Origin: Lagopus muta
Taxonomy: Eukaryota; Chordata; Aves; Galliformes; Phasianidae
Direction: 5' to 3'
Length of the DNA stretch: 64,000 nt
Assembly: GCF_023343835.1 (NCBI RefSeq)
Contig: NC_064435.1
Span: 71,992,134-72,056,133, forward strand
Both the position numbers and the translations under genes were made by a program. The notes beneath the pieces were generated by a model that worked only from the letters and a program-made list of their open reading frames with translations, was not told the DNA's origin and made no database searches. Shown piece by piece: positions 1 to 12,600 of the stretch. The number at the start of each line of letters is the position of its first letter. Position 1 is the stretch's first letter.

Positions 1-3000
1 GGGAGTTGGGGGCATTCTATAGAATTCTATAGGTGTCCTGCAATAGAATCCGGTGGGAATTGGGACTTGCTTCTTTCCCTTTTTATTTTATTTCCTCTTT
101 AAATCTATACATCTTTTATTGTGCTGTGTACACTTCTGTCCCATAATTTGCAGGGTTGCCTTTTTGCAGATTTTCAATTTTTAAAGCCTGAATTTAGTTT
201 AGGAAGGATGTTTAAACTGTAGATTGCACTGATTTAATGAATCTCTACCATCAAAACCTGAATGCTGAGAGGAACGCAGTTTGTGGCTTTAAGTCTGTTG
301 CTACTGTTTCAGCTTATGTTTACCCTATTGTTTATCATTATCTCCAGTTTTTGAGGCCAAATCTTAGACCCGCTGTTAATTTCAGTCTGTCATTTCTGAG
401 AGTTGTGCCTTTTTAAAGCACCAGTATTTGATTATGAAAAACAATGGTCTGTTCCACAAATAATTAACTTTTGGTAGATGTGCTGGAAATAGTCATTCTT
501 GGGGGAATTATTTGTCTGCTGTAAAATTTGCAACCGACTAGATGCAAGTCATCTTGATTACCCAACACCATGAGCATATCATTCTATTGTCAGCTTTCCC
601 CAAGGCAAGCATTCCTCTAGTCTGTATGTTATTTTCTGTTTAGAGCAATGCACATCTTACCAAGCTAAATTTCAAGATTCTTCAGGTCTACCATGCTTTG
701 GTCTACATGAAAAAAACATGAGTCTTGAAAACATCTCACTCTCATAAACTTGTGTACAGCAACTTGGCGTGAAGTTGTTCTGTAGTAATGAAAACCGATA
801 AAACCTGTGTTGTAGATGCTCCCATCTTTGGGAAGTGAAATTTTAGAAGAGCTACAGCTGATTGCAATGGCTGCTTGGATTTATGTGTTTTCTGCCTGGG
901 AGTCATGAGGCATTTGTTTGTTTTCCATCTATATTGATTGCACAGGCCTGTTTGTATCAACATAACTTAATGTCAGCATATCATTGGAAGATCAGTGTCA
1001 CTCCAAGTGATTGGTTCTGGCCATGTGTTTGTGGCTAGAGAGCTAGTGTTGGGCAGTGTGTGCTCATCTATAGTTATGTTAAATGGATTTGAAATGAAAA
1101 GATTAATACATAAAAATATGAAACACAAAAATGTAAATGTTGCCTGGCTTGGCAAGCAAAAACATGTTTGACCGTACACAGTTTTCACCTTGGAGTAGTC
1201 CAGACATCTCAGACTGACTCAAAGGAGAGACTGACTGTAGTTGTAAGTCTATTTCACTAGACCCAGGCATTTTCTCAGGGTAAGTTGAGAAGATGTTTTG
1301 TATTCACCTGGATGGAGTTCTTGTGTCAAATAAGACTCTCTAACCGCTCTTGTCATGTGTAGAGAGAGCGGATGGTAGGCTTCTTAGTATGACTTTGAAG
1401 TTGAGCAAACTTGACATATTTCTGTTGTCTAATTTTATCTTAAACCTTCATATAGAAGCCTGGAACTTTGTAAATGCCTATTTCCTTGTTAACCACAATT
1501 GTATTTTGCATATTTCAAAGTAATGCACTGAAAAGAACTGGATTGCTGTAGATGTGGTAATCCTGAAAATGGGGGACAATTAAATGTGATGTGTCCAATC
1601 TCTTGATAACTCAGTATTGAGAACCTAGTGGGGAGCAAGGTGCCTCTCCTCAAAGTGGCATGGGTTGCATTGGGAAGGAGGCATGTCAGGCTTTGGGGAA
1701 GGTGGAGGGTGAGTGCTTCTTCACTCCAGAGGGAGTGAAGGTCAGAGGCCAGACCTATATTAGCATATATTCACCTATATTAGCATTTTCATTGAAGTCA
1801 GACACTCACTTTGGAAACAACTCTCTTCTTAGTCCTCTCTTACCATGCTTTAGTTACCACCACAGGCGTATGAAGCCAGTTACTTTCAGATGAAATAAAG
1901 GCAAAGAATACACTCCAGCAGAACACCTGATATACCAGAAGCAACACCTAGTGAGCATTCAGGCTTGAGAGTGAAGCCAGAAGTCCAAAAGCACCCACTG
2001 CTCAGACCTGTGGCTGTTGGGTTCTCAGTGCTAACTGTTGGTCTCCATCCATCTTCTCTTCCTGCATTCCTCACTCACTGCAGGAGGAGTTCCCTGGCAT
2101 ACAATAAGGAGTTAGGAAAGTGTGTGATCTGAAAGAATTTAAGAAGAGCTTGCACTTCAGCATGCGAGGAATTCATTTTGGGGTTAGGTATTTACTGAAT
2201 ATGTTACAAACACACCATCCTGTCTACTTCTACGTAGTTTTCCAGAAGTGACACACTGGCAAACCCTTTTACCAGAACTGATACACCAAGTATCAGCACT
2301 GGTACTAGGGACAAAATTTACATGGCTTGACTTCATAAATGAATATGATGAACTAATATGATGAAAAATAGTACCATGAATGATTTTTTTTTTAATTCTT
2401 TTTTTTTTTTTCTTTTTCCCCTTCAATCTTTGTATTTTTAGCTCTGCTCAAGAAGATGTGGATAAAATTAATCCCTGCCAAGTGGCAGGGGACAAAGTCA
2501 GTAGGGGGCAAATATGTACCAGCTTTTGACAAAAATACTGCAAGGAAGAATTATTTGCCTAATAAAATTGTAACAATTATCTCACTTGCAGTGCTGTTTA
2601 AGCATAAAGCATGAATACACCAGGAATGCAAGATAGGTCTCTAAAAGTGTTCAGCAGAGTTTATGGACTAGAGAAAACTGGAGCTCAACATCATAGGGAT
2701 GTCACACCAGTGTAATGTAAAGTAAAAATGTCACACAGAAACAGCTGTGAAATGGCTTTGCATTTTAACATAGCTCTCTTCCACATGGTCTTGTAACGGT
2801 GTCTATAGCCTTGCTCAAAAGGTGCAGTTTCTTATTACTTTCTATGGGAGGTTTTTAAAAACCATAAAGGGTTATTTTAAGTTCTGTGGAACCATTCCTT
2901 CCAGGAGCATGTGGATGCAATTACTTCATGAGCTCTGATGCTGCTCATTTTTACACTGAAATATTGAGCCTTGTCATAGATCTTTTGCTCTCAGAAAGAG

Positions 3001-3697
3001 AGTTGCGTGACCTACGAGATCTCACAAGATCAGCAAAGCTGTAAATTAATTTCTTAAGTCTCTCTGATCCCTTCATTTTACTTAAGTTTCCTAGCTAATT
3101 TCTTGTCTTGCTAAGAATAAATGGTTTGGTGAGAGGGAAACAGGAGCTGTAACCTATCTCAGGTTTATTTAGATTTTTGCATATATGTGTTGGAAGTAAG
3201 CCAGGAAGCAATGCCGACTAAATGAAATCATTGTAATGTGGCCGCAAAAGAGGGATAGCATATTGCATAGTTATAACTGCATATTTGTCAGCTGTGATGA
3301 TGTTTCAAAGAGAGCCATACTTTGCAGTTTTCTTTAATAATTTGCTAGTTTTCCATCCCTCTCCAGAAGCTGTCTGCTTGAATTAAATTGACATACATAA
3401 CTACGTGTATACAGAGGAATGGGTCAAAATGTATGACGTGGTATATTTGGAAAACTGAAAACGAGCACAGTTTTAGAAGGTTGCTCTGTGCTCCAAATAT
3501 TCTTTAAAAAAATTGAAGATTAAGGAGACAGGTTGGGGGAAGACTAGTAGAGTAGGTAGAAATCGATGATGAAAATAAATGGCCAGGCAGCTGTATGACA
3601 CATGGGAATGCGGACAATACGCTGAATCACATACTGAATGCATCATCCTTCTGAGACTGTTGAAATCTGGAAGGCTGAAATACAGGAGAGAAGGACT

Positions 3698-3765
3698 CTA
3701 CTGTAGCCACTGCTGTAGCCACACTGGCTACAACCACTGCTGTAGCCACTGCTGGTGCTGTAGCC
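3698..3765. repeat. Short degenerate tandem repeat (CTGCTGTAGCCA-type)
   Basis: About five imperfect copies of a 12-base unit reading ctgctgtagcca / ctacaaccactg occur in a row inside the FBXL7 intron. The repeat keeps frames open on both strands here (for example 3579-4004 plus), which explains their length without implying a gene. Confidence 0.7.
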
Positions 3766-6700
3766 CCAGCACCTTGGAGTGCTGTGCTTGTTTTGGAGTA
3801 CTGTGCTTTGGGAGAAATGCTCGCAGTTGGAGAAAGTCTAGGACACGCTGTATTAGTGATGTGTTTAGGAAGAAAGGACTGAAGTTTGAGCACATAGCTG
3901 CCAGAAATCCTTGCAGAAGTAGTGGAGATCTGTCATTCCTCACAAGCTCTAGTAGAGGGCAAGAAACAGCTTCTTACATGAGTTGGGTAATAGGAAAAAC
4001 TTAGAAACTTGATAAAGTGACAGCACTGGAACAGGCACTTCAATGAGTTGAGTTATAGCTTTCCTTTGAAATAAAGAACAGGGCAGACATGCACATCAGG
4101 GTTGGTTTAAGTGTACTTGGAGAGAGACCTAGAGAGAACTAATCGAGCCCTGTTACTCATTCTGTGCAGTCTTGATCACAGAAAGTTGCAAAATCACGTA
4201 GGTACCTCTGCTGACCAAGCCTTTCTAGGAGACTGCTGCAGTTTCACGTGAGGTTGTGCAGTGAGCTTTGTTCCAGCCAGTCCCTCCTGGTGCTGGCAGG
4301 ATGCGAGGTCAGCAGTGCTACCTCAAACTGAAAAACACGTGACATTTCGGATGTGGGAGATGCTCTTCTGTAGGTACATGTTTTTTCTGGGAGTACTTAT
4401 GTGTCCAGTGTCCCAGAACACCAATGACTCTGTTGTAGCCTGTTGCATCAGCTCGTTTTTCAGTTCCTCAAAGGGTATGCAGCCAAGTTTGACACCAGCC
4501 TGTCATGTCCAGGAGTCTTGTGCTGAATCAGTCCGGCAGAAGCCTGTCAGATGCCTGTCCCTATTTTTGTACTTCTGCTTCTATGGCCATTAAGCTTCTA
4601 CTTTTCACAGCCTCTGTAAAGAAGTACTTCAGGCATGGGCACAGGTGGAGGTACAGTGGTAAAATATAAGATTTACACCAACATTTCACTCAGCTAAATA
4701 GCTAATATTTATGCAGCACTGTTACTGCTGAGATGCTGAGTGTACAGTGTTTCCATACTATGCTTAAATGGTTCTTGTTCATATTATTTTGCATCTAATG
4801 TTCTGATAAAAATGCCAATTTCTTTTTGTTTTCCTCACCTATACTGACTCTTCAGAGCCTACTCATAGTTGTAGTCTAAATTCTTGCCTCAGTGTTGCTA
4901 AAAATCTCAGCAGTGGCAGCAGATCAACACGAAGCATCCATTTGAGGCTTTGTTAATGTTTATTGAAACTTTCATTTTAATTTTACAAGCTCTGCATAGA
5001 GATCACTTTAAAACAGGTGCACACAGAGCTCCCTAACTAAAGGTGCAGCTGAATACAGTCAGGCTTCCAACATGGGCAGCAGTTCAATCTCAAGAAGGCC
5101 ATGCTGGGATCCAGGCATCAGGTGTCTGACATTAATGTCCACTGCTGTCTCACAAAAGCATGACACTGTTTTTTCCCTCTGGTTCTGAAGTCAGAAACTC
5201 TATTGTTGTCAGGGCCAGAATGCACAGACACTTGATCTTGGTTTGAATCATGTGTGTAGAAGGCTATTTTTCCCCAGATGTATGCATGCATTGGGAAACA
5301 AACTGGGGGAAAAAAAATAGAACTAAGAAAAGAAAAAATGGGAGCAGAAAACTTTGAAATAAACCAGATTCTTAGTGGAATAAAAAAAAGTCCCTTCAGT
5401 GCATTTTCTCCATCTGTGTCAGCTTTTATAGCTCTGTTTCTGGTATGCATCTTTTGAGATTTCTTTAAAGATTGTGAAGAAATTTTGTCTTACATCAACA
5501 AATGGTTTTCAGAGCCTGAGCAAAGCCATAACAAAAAGCTTCTTGCAGAAATGCATTGGTGGTCAGGGAGGGAGAGGGGTAAATGAGGTTGTAGGGAGGG
5601 AAACACAGGGCTGCTTTGCAATTTTTTTTTACATTTGAAGATCACCACAATGCGAAGTTGCATTTCAGGCTTAGAAACAGTTGGGGGGGGGGATTTCAAG
5701 ACAAGATGTGCTTGTATGTTTTGTGAGTAGACTGATTGTATTGAAAACTGCAGTCGGTTACTTGGTTTGCGCTTACATGCTGGCATTTATCGTTGTCATA
5801 CCGTCAGTAAGCTGCCCTCTCTTGGTTTGGCTCAGGCTGGTAGCTGGCGTTCAGTAAGAGGTGAAAAACTAAACTGAAGCTGATTCAGTGCTGCAGAAAG
5901 TCCTTCACAACAGTACTAGAAAAGACTGGAAAACGTACAGCAGGCCAACTGTTTTTTGCTGAAGCTCTGAATGCTACCAGAAAGCCTTCCGAGCTTTTAC
6001 TGGTTAAAATGTCCTGAACTCACCTCCTGTGTTTCCTTTTCCCTTTAAGATGTGTACTTAGGGGGAGGAGGAGAGGATATGTTCATACGGACCAGTGCAG
6101 ATCTGGAAGTCCATGTCCTGAAGGTGTGTGGGAGCAAGTTTCACATGGAACGCCTTCAGGATATGCAGGGTGCACATCTGGAACTGTTACAATGATGATA
6201 GAATTAGGAGAGCATGAAGAGAGCACGAAAAGTACCCATAAAACAGAAGGACACCACTTTTTTAGCTCCAAGTCTTAAGTTAAAAACCACATTATGATTC
6301 ATTATGCATCCAGAATGTCTGAGGTATAGACTATGCACAGTTAGCACAGGAACGAGGAAGGAATGCCACTTCTGGTCCAAAAGGAATGGAGATTAACAGT
6401 ACTGGCTTGGTGCTTTGATCACAGGAGGGGAGCATCATGGAGCATTAGAAGCTGTTTTATAATTAAGTGTAAGAGTAGTGAAGAATGTAAGCCTGTAGGG
6501 ATGGTTTTTTGATGTTTTCAACAATCACAGACTGAAACTGTTTTTTCATACAGTGCTGGGAGCCCATCTTACAGGAGGTGATCACACTGTTCTTTTGTAT
6601 TAAAAGCATCTTAAAGTCTCAAGAAAGGAACAAGAAGTGAAGGCTCCAAATCTGTCACATCTTATGTACATGTTTAACGTCAGGCACTGTTGTTGGCTTT

Positions 6701-8144
6701 GGTGGTGATGTGAGGGAGGTCAAACATATGGTAAGGCCTTGCAAGGATTAATCTAGGGGACTGTTGCCTAAGTGGTCCATGGAGCCAGTGCTTGTCTGCA
6801 GGAGCTTGGCTGCTGCTGGTGGGATTTTTTTCTCCCCAGCTGTAAATCTCATTTTTAAAATACCAAAGTATACTAGACCCTTTCCAAATAACACTCCTCC
6901 ATGCAATTATTTGCAATGGCTGCCAGGGGGGTATTAGGAGTCTCAAAGGGGAGCAGAGTGTCTGCAAAACCTACGCTGCATTAAGATATCATTCTTGCTC
7001 AGAAATATACAGATGCCTGAGTTACATTCACTCAGCCATAGACCACGCTCAGAAAGCTTGAAGAAAATGGTTTTTCTTCCTCTTGCTGAAATACTGAGTT
7101 TCTAAGTGAAACACAGCATGAAAGAGGAAGAGCAAAGGAACTGTGTAGTGGGGGTTCTCTCTTCACAGTGGGAAATGATGATTTTGATGTCTTCAGCTGA
7201 GCTAAGGTGGCGTTGGGCAAACTTGTGCACTTCGTGTCTTGGTTTCTTCAGCCAAGCAGTTGCACATCTCACCCTCACATACACACAGAAAATGCAAACC
7301 TTGTGTTTGCCGCTGCTGTAGTGAGGTGAGACCGAGCCTGTGCTGGGCAAAGTGAAAGCTAAATGCTCAGTGGGAAAATCTGTGTATCACTGATCAAATT
7401 CAACTAAGACATAGTTAATTTAGAAACTCTGCCTAAATGTTGGTTTGGGCAGGTTTGTTGAATGCATTTCAGGATGTGCCCTGCTTAGCCCGTATCAGTG
7501 CTGCACAGTTACAAAGCTTAGAGCTTAAGGAGGTGGCTTTGCATGCTTCCCTGAAATGTCTGAACACTGAAGGGATAGGGAAAGATGCACCGTGGAGCAA
7601 ATCTTGATGTTGTGAAACCACTGTTCTTACTCCATTCTCAATTCTTGTTATCCTGCTGGGTGCTGTGTTTTGGTTTCTATATTCATCTGTATGGAGTTTT
7701 TCTTAAAGAATGCCTGTTGTGGTCAATGTGGAGACTTAGAGTTGGAAATCATGTGGCAATCAGTGTGGACAGGTCAGAGAGGGAACGAGCAAGATCTCTG
7801 GCAGCATTCATTTCTCAGCATATCATCTGTGACATTTGTTTGACTGCCAGAAATACCACCTAGTTGTCTCCATTTACTAGTTTGTATTGCATTGAATGGT
7901 GTGAAGAGCTGGGAGCATGAGTGGAAATGACTTTTAGGCAGCAATGTCAGCAGAAATGCAAAATTGCAGAAATGAACTTCTGTCAAACTCAAGCTTTCTT
8001 TGTAGCACGTCCTTTATTTTTGTGTTTGTGAGATGGTAAAGAAGTAGTAAATTGTTGTGTGTGGTTTTGGGTTAGCTGCTTTCGACCTGACAATAGCACT
8101 AGGGAAAAGCTGGTGTAAGTGTTGTGCAGTGGTTCTGTAACAAA

Positions 8145-8184
8145 GCTCCAGGCATGCTGTTTCTGCTCCAGGCATGCTGTTTCT
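8145..8184. repeat. Perfect 20 bp tandem duplication
   Basis: The unit gctccaggcatgctgtttct occurs twice head to tail in the FBXL7 intron. It is a recent local duplication with no sign of function. Confidence 0.9.
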
Positions 8185-8380
8185 CTGCCACTTGCTCTTC
8201 TGTGCTAAATGTGACCAGAGCTCGTGTTCTCACTTTGGACAGAAGTGCCTTTCTGGTGGCAAGAAGCAGCACAGCCAGCACCCCCAGAGCCAGTTGCTGG
8301 ATTCTCAGTTGAACTCCTGGTTTGCATGAAGGAGAAATGAACTTCTTTAATGACACAGTGAAATTTTTTTTTCTTTGTAC

Positions 8381-8580
8381 AAAAACTTCTTTACAGTGAG
8401 GGTGACGGAGCACTGGCACAGGCTGCCCAGGGGGGTTGTGGAGTCTCCTTCTCTGGATATTCAAGTCTCGCCTGGACGCCTACCTGTGCCACCTGGTGTA
8501 GGGAACCTGCTTTGGCAGGGAGGTTGGTCTCGATGATCTCTAGAGGTCCCTTCCAACCCCTACAGTTCTGTGATTCTGTG
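8381..8580 (+). mobile_element. CR1 LINE, 5'-truncated 3' end
   Basis: The sequence runs from acttctttacagtgagggtg through actggcacaggctgcccag and ggtctcgatgatctctagag to cttccaacccctacag. It ends in the typical short tail repeat (tctgtgattctgtg). This is the conserved end of chicken-repeat-1 retrotransposons, inserted in sense within the FBXL7 intron about 440 bp before the exon acceptor. No reverse-transcriptase sequence is left. Confidence 0.9.
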
Positions 8581-9024
8581 TGAAAATACCTGCATAGAGC
8601 TGTGTTTTTCCCACCTGCCCAGAACTGATGAATGAAGCAGCATTTGCTTCCTGAACTTCTCTTGCCTTCTCCCTGAATGCCTGGAGGAGCGAGGAGGTGA
8701 AGGATGGCTGTGTACCTCCCTGACAGCCCCTGGGTGCCCAGCTGCTGTTGAGCTTACTGCAGTTACTGTCTGTTGGTTCAAATGGATTTGTTTCCTGTGC
8801 TGTTCAGTCAAGAGCATGACAGTGTGAAATCTCTGGAATCCACCGTCTCCTCTTTACGTTCAGGCATGGGCCCACAGCCTGCCCTCTGTTAGTGCTTTGG
8901 GTGGCCAGCACCGAGATGAGCAGTGCTTTGAGAACACAGCCTCCTTGTGTTTCTGAGAACTTGCGTGTCCTCCCTCTCTCTGGCAAAATGGCTGCTCGCT
9001 GAAATCCCGCCTTTTGTCTTCCAG

Positions 9025-9636
9025 ATTCCGACCTGAGCATGCGGACTCTCAGCACTCCCAGTCCAGCACTGATATTCCCACCGACATCTCCCGGTTTCCA
9101 GAATGGTCGAGGCTCCTCTACTTCGTCATCCTCAGTCACTGGGGAAACGGTGGCCATGGTCCACTCTCCCCCTCCCACCCGCCTCACTCACCCCCTCATC
9201 CGGCTGGCGGCCAAGCAGCAGAAGGAGCAGGCCCACGTCGACCGGCTGCCCGACCAATCCATGATCCACATCTTCTCCTTCCTGCCCACCAACCAGCTGT
9301 GCCGCTGCGCCCGCGTGTGCCGCCGCTGGTACAACCTCGCCTGGGACCCCCGGCTCTGGAGGACTATACGCCTGACCGGCGAGACCATCAATGTGGACAG
9401 GGCTCTTAAAGTGCTGACGCGAAGGCTTTGTCAGGATACACCCAACGTATGTCTCATGTTGGAGACGGTAATTGTTAGTGGCTGCAGGCGGCTCACAGAC
9501 AGAGGACTCTACACCATTGCCCAGTGCTGTCCGGAACTGCGGCGGCTGGAGGTGTCTGGCTGTTACAATATCTCCAACGAGGCGGTCTTTGATGTCGTGT
9601 CACTGTGTCCAAATCTGGAACACCTGGATGTGTCAG
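9025..9636 (+). CDS. FBXL7: FBXL7 internal exon: F-box and first leucine-rich repeats
   Basis: This exon encodes residues 43-247 (human numbering) of F-box and leucine-rich repeat protein 7, the substrate receptor of an SCF (SKP1-CUL1-RBX1) ubiquitin ligase. Published substrates of the mammalian protein include Aurora A and survivin. The exon is bounded by an acceptor (cttccag) at 9024 and a donor (G|gtaacg) at 9637. The first two bases complete a split Asp codon and the last base starts a split Gly codon, so both introns are phase 1 and the 612 nt exon is symmetric. It opens with a Ser/Pro/Thr-rich linker. The F-box follows around residues 111-157, with LPDQSMIHIFSFLPTNQL and the downstream RRWYNLAWDPRLW. 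The Cys/Leu-rich repeats begin near residue 185 (LETVIVSGCRRLTDRGL). Met48 at 9039 is internal in the full-length form but could start a shorter one. As I recall the human protein, differences are few and cluster in the linker. Confidence 0.97.
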
Positions 9637-12600
9637 GTAACGGGAAATATTTAAGTATGGATGCCTGGGAGTCTAAAAGCCTCATGCCAGTCAGACACCT
9701 GCTCCCCAAAACTGCGCACTTCCCCTTTCTGTGTTACGTTTCAAGCTAGGAATACAGATACACTCACACTGTTTCAGTGTGCAGGGCACCACTGGGATCT
9801 CAGTGACCCACATGCCAGCAGCAGCTTACGGACAGAATGGCTCTGATGGAGGCATGCTGACAGAGATGAGCCATTCAGACAGCCAGGACACTTCTAGATG
9901 TTTGCATAAAGCAGCCTGTGCTAGGCTTTTTGTCTAGGTATTAATATCAAATGTCATTCCTAGTGAAACTTCAAAGTCTTCTAGTTTCCTATTCCTGTTC
10001 CTATTTTAACCAGGTGCAGCTAGCTGAGACTTTCTTTTATAGTGTATACACTTGCTTAGAGACTTCATCCTTTCACTACAGTTGCAGTATATCACTGCTG
10101 CTGTTTAGATCAGCAGAAATGTTTGAGACAGGTTTCCCCAGATGTGTCTGGGGGTACAAGATATTTATTTCTTTTTCTATTTATTTCTTTTTCCCAAGGT
10201 CAGCCACACACAGTTTCCTCTTGGAGAATGTGTTGGTATTTAATTAAAAGGATGCACGGAAGCAGATCTCCGAAGTAAATGCAAATTTCAGTATTTATTT
10301 TGTGATCTCACTTTGTTATCAGTCTAATGCCTGTAATAATCAGCTAGACCTGATTTCCAGATTTGCCATTGGAGAGGTATTGGTGGCTATACAAAAAGCA
10401 GAGCACAGTAGGAATTGCAAACGATGTTGATGAGTCACTTGTACCCAGATAAGCTGATTTTTCAAAAAATTTCCCAGCGGGTGCACATTGCTTTGCTTTC
10501 TTTTTTCTTTTTTTTTTTTTTCTTTCAACTAATTTTTTCATCTCTTTCACTCGCTATTTCCCAGGATGGCAGAATGTCAAGGATAGCATCAAAACAGATA
10601 GTAACAAATCAAAATTATTCACTTGTTTTGTGACCTCTCTCTGCAGTTGACAATTGATTAGGGATTCTGTCCCAGAGAGTCTATTCACAGTCAGGTTATA
10701 TCTGAATTAGTTGTGTCAGCATGTGCAGACAACATCTGGGAGTTGCTACCACACATTCAGGTTGAAGCATCTCCAGTATCAGGAGTAAACATGTATGCCT
10801 GTGTAATTTAAACCTGGAGCTTCATATCACTTTGAAGGTTGGCTATATCCCATGCATATTTATATTTCTCTAATGTACATCCTCTCATGTGGCATGGAGA
10901 GTTCATTAGCCCAATATTCTGGCTTTGGAGACACAGGAAAGTGGAATTGCTGAGCTGAGGGTGAGGTGTGAAGAGGGGAAACAGGTTTGAGGTAAAAGAA
11001 AGTATAGTTGGTTTAATGAGCAGCACCTTAACGACCAGTGCAAGAGAAAGCCATGGATGAGCATAGTGATGCTGTTGGGCAGATTCAGACTGTTTCTTAA
11101 CACATCACCTTGTCCGTCTCTGGGGATTTTTCTTATAAAGCAAATTTGCTTGCCCTCATTCTCTTTTTTTCCTCTCCATTTTCTCAAACAGAAGGAATGA
11201 TTCCTGAACTTAAAACAGGAACAGCCGTCTTCCACAAAGGCTGGGGGGGCCAGATTCTCACTAGTCAGCATCGTTGCAGTTGCTGAAAGAACTTACCCGC
11301 CTCGCTGAGCCCTGCCTCAAGCTATGCCAGGGCTGCTCTCTTTTATTTCTCTTTGGGAAATAAGTGTTAAAAAGAAGGTATGTCAGGGGAGGCCAAAAAG
11401 AAGGAGGAAAAAAAGACACCCTGCTCTTACTTTCATAGCTGAATGCCATATTAAAAGAATTCCAGGAGCAAGATTTCAAACAGCAATTTTAATTGCTGTA
11501 CAGACTGTCCCTGGACTTGTCTGAAATGGGGTTGCATTCTAGGGCCTTGGATAAATTTGGACTACTATTAGGAGATCTCATGTGAGAAGTTTGCTTCTGT
11601 AATCAATCCAGGAAGTAATTAGAAGGACAAGGCTTGCATACATGTTTGGGCAATTCTCAGCACAGAAGGAGTTCACTGATCTGATTTTATAGTGAACAAG
11701 AAAGGTCGGGTACTTGTGCTGGGGGCTAATGCTGTACTTGTAGCCAGTTAGTTAAAACCCAGTTCACATGAATCCCTCTCCTTCTTGGCTGGCTATTTGG
11801 CAGCAAGAACATACCAAAATCTTTAATGTCAAAACCAGACATTCTTATTAACTTCCAGAGTTCTCCACAGTGGAAGTTCTGTCACTTTCAACATCCACTT
11901 TGTGGGCAAGTCTGAGATATCTCCAGAAGCTGGTTGAGCTTGACTGCAAATTATTATCTGACACGCTTGCCAACAATTTTTTAATCTGTTTGGAAGTTAC
12001 TCCTCCATTTTAAAAATCGGTTTAACTTCCTTTATGGAAAATCCTGCTACAGAAGTTTTGTTTTTACATTTTTTATTATTTAGGACAGAAAAATTGCTAC
12101 AGACCAAGAAATCTGTCATTTTGCCTAAAAATCAGGTAGTTGCGTATCAGTATGGACTCTTTCTCCAGTGGAACCATTTTGAATACTCTTTCCATGAAAT
12201 ATTTCATGTTGTAGCCAAAGTAACTAGACAAGATGATGCTGAGCTGTGATCACACACTTATGCACCCTGACTCCAACCCTGCTGAGATACTTCTGACCTA
12301 TTCACACTATAATTGTGGTCATTAATGTTCTCCCCTTTCTTGGATCCACAGCAGACTAAACATTCTTCTTCACCCCATAAGCCTTTCATTCTCACTTCAC
12401 CAAATTAGAAAACTGAATTCTAGTCAGCATATCCAGAGATATCCTGAAATATTCAGACTGATGCCTTAATCCAGCAGCCTTGTTGTGCAAACACAGCTGA
12501 CAGATTTATGCCTGGGTGCCAGCTTTTTCTATGAAAACCCAGTTCAAGGATGGGGACACCTCCTGTGCATTTAGTATCAGCTAGTATAACGTGTGTATTT

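Larger units (their letters stand above)
1..9024 (+). other. FBXL7: FBXL7 intron upstream of the F-box exon (partial)
   Basis: This is the 3' part of the FBXL7 intron that ends at the acceptor ttttgtcttccag (9012-9024). Human FBXL7 has its first 42 residues on upstream exons, so those exons and the promoter lie left of the window. I saw no further coding exon. The stretch holds ordinary unique AT-rich DNA, T-rich runs near 2384-2420, a GCTGTAGCCACT-type short tandem repeat near 3698-3765, a 20 bp direct duplication at 8145-8184 and one CR1 tail at 8381-8580. A partial 20 bp repeat of acctatattagcat occurs at 1753-1786. Open frames here lack splice context, family similarity or codon structure and are not annotated. 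Confidence 0.85.

Noticed and set aside
3579..4004. 141-codon plus-strand frame rich in Cys and His
   Set aside because: Cys/His content comes from the CTGCTGTAGCCA tandem repeat. It lies in an FBXL7 intron without exon signals.
9637..9749. Extension of the FBXL7 frame past 9636
   Set aside because: A good donor (gtaacg) is at 9637, the next exon continues the repeat in frame, and the extra residues are unrelated to FBXL7.
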